Assembly: GCA_015501075.1 (NCBI GenBank)
Contig: JADNYJ010000025.1
Location: 186,001 to 250,000 of the forward strand
Reading direction: 5' to 3'
DNA length: 64,000 nucleotides
From: Gymnopilus junonius
Lineage: Eukaryota; Basidiomycota; Agaricomycetes; Agaricales; Galerinaceae
This document shows, piece by piece, positions 59,796 to 64,000 of the stretch (position 1 is its first letter; each line of letters begins with the position of its first letter). Both the position numbers and the translations under genes were made by a program. Below the pieces are notes generated by a model. That model saw nothing but the letters and a program-made list of their open reading frames with translations, did not search any database and had not been told where the DNA came from.

Positions 59796-60285
59796 ATGTC
59801 GAACCCCTTTTCAGACCAATCAGTAACTGCCTCTCTTAACCATCACCACGTCCATCGCCAGGACGAGCCTCTTCCTGGTGCTAAAGGTGGCGACCCCACA
59901 GTCGATTACTCTCCCGACACCATGGAGCATGTCAAGCTCCCCATTACGGAAGAGGGCAACACCCAAGATTTGACGCCTCATCACCCTCACCTTCATCACC
60001 CTCACCCTCATCATCATGATCCCGCTACCCAAGCGCCTGTCGGAGCTAGTCTCGGAGGCGACACTAGAGCACAGGGTGATGAGCATTTGAGCGGCTCGAC
60101 GCCGAAACCGAGTATAGGAGACAAGGTGATCGGAAAAACTCAAGAGGTTCGTCGAATTTATTCCTACTCCTATACTATCCTATCATATCCTAACAATCCT
60201 TCCTTCGCAGTTGACCGGCAAGGTTCTGCATAAAGACCAGTTGCAAGAGAAGGGGGAGTTGCGGCAGAAAGGCGAGAAGATCTGA
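59796..60285 (+). CDS. Small His-rich CsbD-like protein
   Basis: Hydrophilic protein of about 140 aa, no assigned function. The ATG at 59796 begins MSNPFSDQSVTASLNHHHVH. A dense His/Pro stretch (HHPHLHHPHPHHH) follows around residues 62-75 and could bind metal. Exon 1 ends PSIGDKVIGKTQE; an intron (about 60147-60210) joins LTGKVLHKDQLQEKGELRQK and GEKI. The charged, amphipathic end resembles CsbD-like stress proteins (repeated G-K-x-x-E pattern), common in mushrooms. A TATA box is close by. The gene is well defined; the function is a guess. Confidence 0.7.
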
Positions 60286-60498
60286 TTCGGAACTTAACTT
60301 CACATCACTCTCAATACCATTTTGATATATGTACTAATACTTGTATCATAAATTACCTATGCTACCCATGACAAAAAGCGTCGGATTATCGAGTGTATTA
60401 CTTTCATTATTTGATGCGGAGAAAGACTTCTGAAATTTTTGTGAAATATAACGTTAGGAGGAAAAGGCAGCTGTCAATTATTGTGCCGAGTTGACCTC

Positions 60499-61108
60499 CT
60501 ACAACCTTTGGCCACATCGAGTGCAGGATTTTTCCCTATCAGCACTGAAGTTCTGGTCAGAAAGTGAAGATTGAAATGGATCACTGGAAATCTCACAAGA
60601 GGCAGAGCAATCCTACAGGGAAACAAAACTGGAAAAGTTAACCATGCGTACGAGGCGGTTTCAGAGGTTCCATTAGCAAGTACTCCTTATAAAAAGCAAG
60701 CCTGAATCGACGTACAATAGCAGTAATGATCCCGCAAGGACCATATTTCGTCGTAACTTGATGTTCCCCTCTCGCGCAGCGTGCAAACACTGACAATAAT
60801 CGGAGTCAGCACGTCTCAAAAAATGACCGAGAAAACCGACGCTCACTTTCAGCTCTAAACCTCTCTCCTGCATCCATAGGCGGCTGATACACCTGATAGG
60901 TGTGATGCTGGGAGCGGTTCATCGGCGCTTCGCCCTGGGACGGTACCTGAGCTGGCTGTCCTCCCTGGTAAACATTCGCTACGCCTTTCGGATGATTGTC
61001 AGAGGTCACATTCGCATTCGTCGTCATTTCCTTGGCGGCAGGACGTCTTTCACCCTCCGTTCCGGGGCTTCCATATGCAGGTGGTGGCTGTTGCCAAGTT
61101 TCCGCCAT
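60499..61108 (-). CDS. BRI3-like small membrane protein with PPxY-type N-terminus
   Basis: Predicted endosomal or lysosomal membrane protein related to brain protein I3/LITAF-like proteins. The ATG at 61108 begins MAETWQQPPPAYGSPGTEGE, holding a PPAY motif of the kind bound by WW-domain ubiquitin ligases; YQVYQPPMDAGERFRAE follows. After an intron (near 60790-60847) comes FARCARGEHQVTTKYGPCGI with ITAIV, then short exons GLLCLF and ADREKSCTRCGQRL, stop at 60499. The core YGPCGIxxAxV...GLxCLF plus a terminal CxxC is the BRI3 pattern, with one membrane segment. The very short exons mean most predictors will miss the C-terminus. Confidence 0.78.
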
Positions 61109-61535
61109 AAATTTTATGTGCGAGTAGTTTATATCGAGGAGATTCCAAGGAGGTAAAAGTATCAAGGAAAGAAGAAAAAAGTGGAATGCTGACTGAGATC
61201 CAAGGGCTCAACTTTCAGGCCAATGTGACATAAACCTTGGCTGGATTGAGATACATTCCTGTAAGGTCTCAGAACCTGTGGCTTGTGGGGCTTTCCATAC
61301 ATGGCTTGGCATATCCTCGCAAAGCTAAATGTATTGTGGAACGTACGCCAAGAGGGTGAGCATGGGCGTAAAGGCAGATACGTCTAGCAAAGGAAATATG
61401 ACGTCGGGCTTACCATATTTGGATTATGCGACAGCTACTTCCGTCGGTACCATCAAAACACAGTCTGCGACTCTGTGCTTGCTCTGTGCGGTTTCTAAGA
61501 GAACAGCGAATTACATTTCGTTAACGTATTGAACC
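61109..61535. other. Intergenic, no gene seen
   Basis: About 430 bp between divergent starts of the BRI3-like gene and the next gene. No clear TATA box or repeat was recognised. Confidence 0.55.
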
Positions 61536-62362
61536 ATGGCCAGCATTATTCGCTCAGCCAAGTCCGGGAACGAATGGACCGAGATCGAAATGGAGGCGTA
61601 CAACATCAAACTCGCCTTCCAAGACACTCAAGCGTTCTTTGGCGAAATACCCTTCTCTTTTCCTGCTGTCGACAGGGAAGTCCTCACTGCTCCCACCGCT
61701 AACGGCACATTGAACGATGCCGCCTACAACCTCCTCGCTCAACTAGACCTCGCAATGGTACCCACCGAGCACGGAGATTCAGCAGTTACTGACTTTGCTG
61801 TGGCACTTTTCCATTCCATTGGTTATGTTCATCGCCCACGAGCCATTCACACGCGTAAAACGTTACGATTCATGGTATGCGGGGAGCACAAGGATGTTAA
61901 GCCTAACATTTGCATCGTAGATCGAGAGTCAAACGATATTATCCTCGTCGTTCAGGAGGATACATATTTTGGCTGTGTCAACCCGCATGCTCAACTCATT
62001 GCAGAGGCCATAGCCGCTTTTCAGAACAATAATAATCGAAGGCAAATGGTGGGACTTCGGAAGTGCGATAGGAAGGTGAATAAATATCTATTTAACATTG
62101 TCGGTGTCATTCATCTTGGACATAGGTCATCCCCGGTATAATCATGGTTGGGACATCTCCGAGTTTCTTCAAGATTCCGGTTAGTCAAGAATTGGTCCGA
62201 TGCGTTGAACGAGGACAATATCCACCTACTCCCACTATTGTAACTGGACATGTCCCTGATGTCCCGCGGCCCGATCGCAGGTTCAGTGAAGGTATGAAAC
62301 CCCTCGACAGTCGATGTGCCATTCTCCAATGCTATGAGGCTTTCAAGAGATTCATTTTTTGA
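61536..62362 (+). CDS. Agaricomycete-specific hypothetical protein
   Basis: Belongs to a large family of unannotated mushroom proteins. The ATG at 61536 begins MASIIRSAKSGNEWTEIEME. The conserved core includes AYNIKLAFQDTQAFFGEIPF, SAVTDFAVALFHSIGYVHRP, TLRFMVCGEHKDVKPNICIV, DIILVVQEDTYFGCVNPHAQ and LIAEAIAAFQNNN. The pattern D-V-K-P-N-I-C-I-V followed by L-V-V-Q-E-D and the later Q-L-I-A-E-A is reminiscent of nuclease-type folds (D, ExD/QxD), but this is only an impression. An intron (about 62076-62126) joins KCDRK to VIPGIIMVGTSPSFFKIPVS, ending FEAFKRF-like EAFKRFIF at 62362. About 260 aa, convergent with the reverse-transcriptase gene 112 bp away. Confidence 0.75.
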
Positions 62363-62474
62363 TTTATATTGTACTTATAGATTCACTTTTAATGTAACTT
62401 AAGTCAACAAGATGGCGCCACGGATGAGTTTGACAACTTCGAACCTCCTAGCTTGACCGAATCCGACCAACGCC

Positions 62475-64000
62475 TCATTGATCCAAATTAATCCTTGAGC
62501 TCCTGAACAGCTGCACCATCCCAACTGGTATCAAATTCGGATTAACAGCTTCAAGACCACCAAATCTCTTTACCACCTCCTCGCCGTACATGCTCACCAC
62601 CCATCTTTCATACCAATCCATCGCTGACCAGTCCCTCCTAGCGACACCTGACGCTTTAACCTCCATCAGCTCGCGAACCTTCGGCACCTGGATGACGTTC
62701 CGGATGGAGGGTAATTCCAGCATGTGTCGGTAGGACTCGCCCCAGCTGGTGAGCCATGATTCGCGAAGGGATGCGTATTCCTCGAAGGACATGAATGGTT
62801 TGGTCTCTTTGTTGTTGTGGGCGTGACCGGTGCCCCCGCCGCGTTTGCCACGTCCACGCGCGGCTATCTCACCCGGGACAGCTGTAGACGTTCCATGTTG
62901 CGCTTCCCATATCTCTCTGTACTGCTCATATGCCTTGAGGTCATGAAGAACGCGTTTCGGGAACTTTTCCTCTGCAAGCGCCTTGTCTTCGGGGAAGCGA
63001 GTGCCATCAGGCTCGAAATTGTCAGGCACGGGTGTTTCATCGTCATCATCTTCACCTGCGAACTTGACGTCCAGAGCAAGGATCTCAAGCATCGTGTTGC
63101 GGAGCTCAAGCCCACCGCTGCTGATTGGGAAGTAGAAATACCCCTCAGGTAAATCGGTCACCCCGAACCGCTCTTGAATACCATTCCTAAGATGCCCGAC
63201 GGCACTTCCTGTCCCATCAGGGAACAACTCGCGCTGAATATGGGCAAGAGTTTCGACTACACTCAGTACATGATCTTTACCAAAACAGTTGGCCGGAATT
63301 CCGCCTAAGTTGCGCATGAAGAACGCCATGAACTTGTTGTAGGTGTTAATCCAGCCAAAGACAGACTTGGTCTTCGAAAGCTGGCAGCGCATCTCGGCGA
63401 TGTTTAGATCAACGTCGTACTTGTTGACCACGAAGCGTGACTTTTTGGGATCAAACTCGAGGAATCCCCAGTGGATAAAACCTTTTGGTAGGCCAGCAGC
63501 ATCTTCAGCGCGTGGGCCGACGTATGCAGAACCTGTTTTCTTCTCATTGAAGTTGAGGCCGACCAGCTGAGCATACTTATTCATCTCCGCCCAACCAGCC
63601 GTAACCTTTTTGACATCTGCGTCCCACAGCCACAGGTCGTCATGCATGCGGTGCAGGAAAAGCCCATTGGCGCGTTGGTTGACGGCGAAGTCCATCATAA
63701 AGATCACAGCTTCTCCGAAAAGGACACCGAGAGAATAGCTGATGGGTGTTCCTCGCTTGCGCACGCGGGTTTCAGAATCGCCTGGGAAACGAAGAGGGGA
63801 AGAGAGGAACGCCTGGAAGAAAGAGAGCCAGGTCTTTGAAATGCCCATGAATTCGAGAATGGTAAGGATGGAAGCGTGGGGTAAGGAGGGCCCGAACCAT
63901 TCAATGTCGGAGGTGAGTAAAGCATGTGTGCCGTAAAGCGTCGTGTTGAGGTAACATTCCGTGGTCAGGATGTGCAGCAGTGTCTGCTTGACCATCGACG
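62475..64000 (-). CDS. rvt: rvt-type cellular reverse transcriptase, 5' end beyond window
   Basis: Domesticated single-copy reverse transcriptase of the rvt type known from fungi and bacteria. Over 500 uninterrupted codons reach the right edge. Features: LTTECYLNTTLYG, RKRGTPISYSLGVLFGEAVI, then MDFAVNQRANGLFLHRMHDD with LWLWD, the HDD catalytic pair replacing the YxDD box of retroelements, and GLNFNEKKTGSAYVG. Thumb and C-terminal parts follow: QLSKTKSVFGWINTYNKFMA, GGIPANCFGKDHVLSVVETL, GVTDLPEGYFYFPISSGGLE. The protein ends SSRINLDQ at 62475. No LTR, integrase, RNase H or endonuclease domain and no flanking repeat were seen, which argues against a mobile element. The intact frame and lack of introns in this stretch suggest selection. 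The N-terminal part lies outside. Confidence 0.82.
   Translation of the reverse strand, partial: SMVKQTLLHILTTECYLNTTLYGTHALLTSDIEWFGPSLPHASILTILEFMGISKTWLSFFQAFLSSPLRFPGDSETRVRKRGTPISYSLGVLFGEAVIFMMDFAVNQRANGLFLHRMHDDLWLWDADVKKVTAGWAEMNKYAQLVGLNFNEKKTGSAYVGPRAEDAAGLPKGFIHWGFLEFDPKKSRFVVNKYDVDLNIAEMRCQLSKTKSVFGWINTYNKFMAFFMRNLGGIPANCFGKDHVLSVVETLAHIQRELFPDGTGSAVGHLRNGIQERFGVTDLPEGYFYFPISSGGLELRNTMLEILALDVKFAGEDDDDETPVPDNFEPDGTRFPEDKALAEEKFPKRVLHDLKAYEQYREIWEAQHGTSTAVPGEIAARGRGKRGGGTGHAHNNKETKPFMSFEEYASLRESWLTSWGESYRHMLELPSIRNVIQVPKVRELMEVKASGVARRDWSAMDWYERWVVSMYGEEVVKRFGGLEAVNPNLIPVGMVQLFRSSRINLDQ

Noticed and set aside
62817..63152. Plus-strand frame antisense to the reverse transcriptase
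   Set aside because: Shadow of a 506-codon conserved gene.
1..64000. CRISPR arrays, operons, riboswitches, tRNA and rRNA genes
   Set aside because: The sequence is eukaryotic, and no cloverleaf with A/B boxes or rRNA-like stretch was recognised by eye; a tRNAscan or Infernal search could overturn this.

Overview
The window is nuclear DNA of a filamentous basidiomycete, most likely an Agaricomycete. The evidence is genes broken by many GT-AG introns of about 50-60 bp, and lineage-typical families: O-methylsterigmatocystin-oxidoreductase-type P450s, a FunK1 kinase, a GH30 glucanase, a CBM1 protein, an MLKL-NTD-like protein and short multi-pass membrane proteins. No CRISPR, operon, tRNA or rRNA was found.

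Layout. 0-13 kb: the 5' part of a P450 (A, minus), a secreted GH30 beta-glucanase, the AP-1 beta-adaptin, a small unknown protein and a C2H2 zinc-finger regulator. 14-34.4 kb: a candidate sesquiterpenoid gene cluster. It holds a class I sesquiterpene synthase with both metal-binding motifs, an aryl-alcohol-dehydrogenase-type aldo-keto reductase, P450-B, a secreted berberine-bridge-enzyme-like flavin oxidase, P450-C, an HxxxD acyltransferase, P450-D and P450-E. Three gene pairs in it are divergent and share short intergenic promoters. The likely logic is cyclisation of farnesyl diphosphate, repeated P450 hydroxylation, redox tailoring by the reductase and flavin oxidase, then acylation; the product cannot be read from sequence. 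35-38.5 kb: a membrane protein, a decayed Copia retrotransposon 3' end with its LTR, and a CBM1-only secreted protein. 39-45 kb: a kelch protein, another membrane protein and a SurE-like phosphatase. 45.8-48.9 kb: a predicted four-helix plus pseudokinase-like protein. 49.8-54 kb: a HAD nucleotidase, a DUF952 protein, a small MITE and tRNA pseudouridine synthase 3. 54.7-57.8 kb: a FunK1-like kinase in poor condition and a truncated ERG26-like pseudogene. 58.5-64 kb: the mitochondrial ATPase inhibitor IF1, a small His-rich CsbD-like protein, a BRI3-like membrane protein, a lineage-specific unknown, and at the right edge an rvt-type cellular reverse transcriptase.

A caution for any user: at least eight otherwise intact genes, including AP-1 beta-adaptin and PUS3, show single-base frame breaks, many beside short homopolymers. 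Sequencing indels are the simplest explanation, so automated gene models here will be wrong. Exon joins given below were made by eye from frame, splice sites and family conservation.
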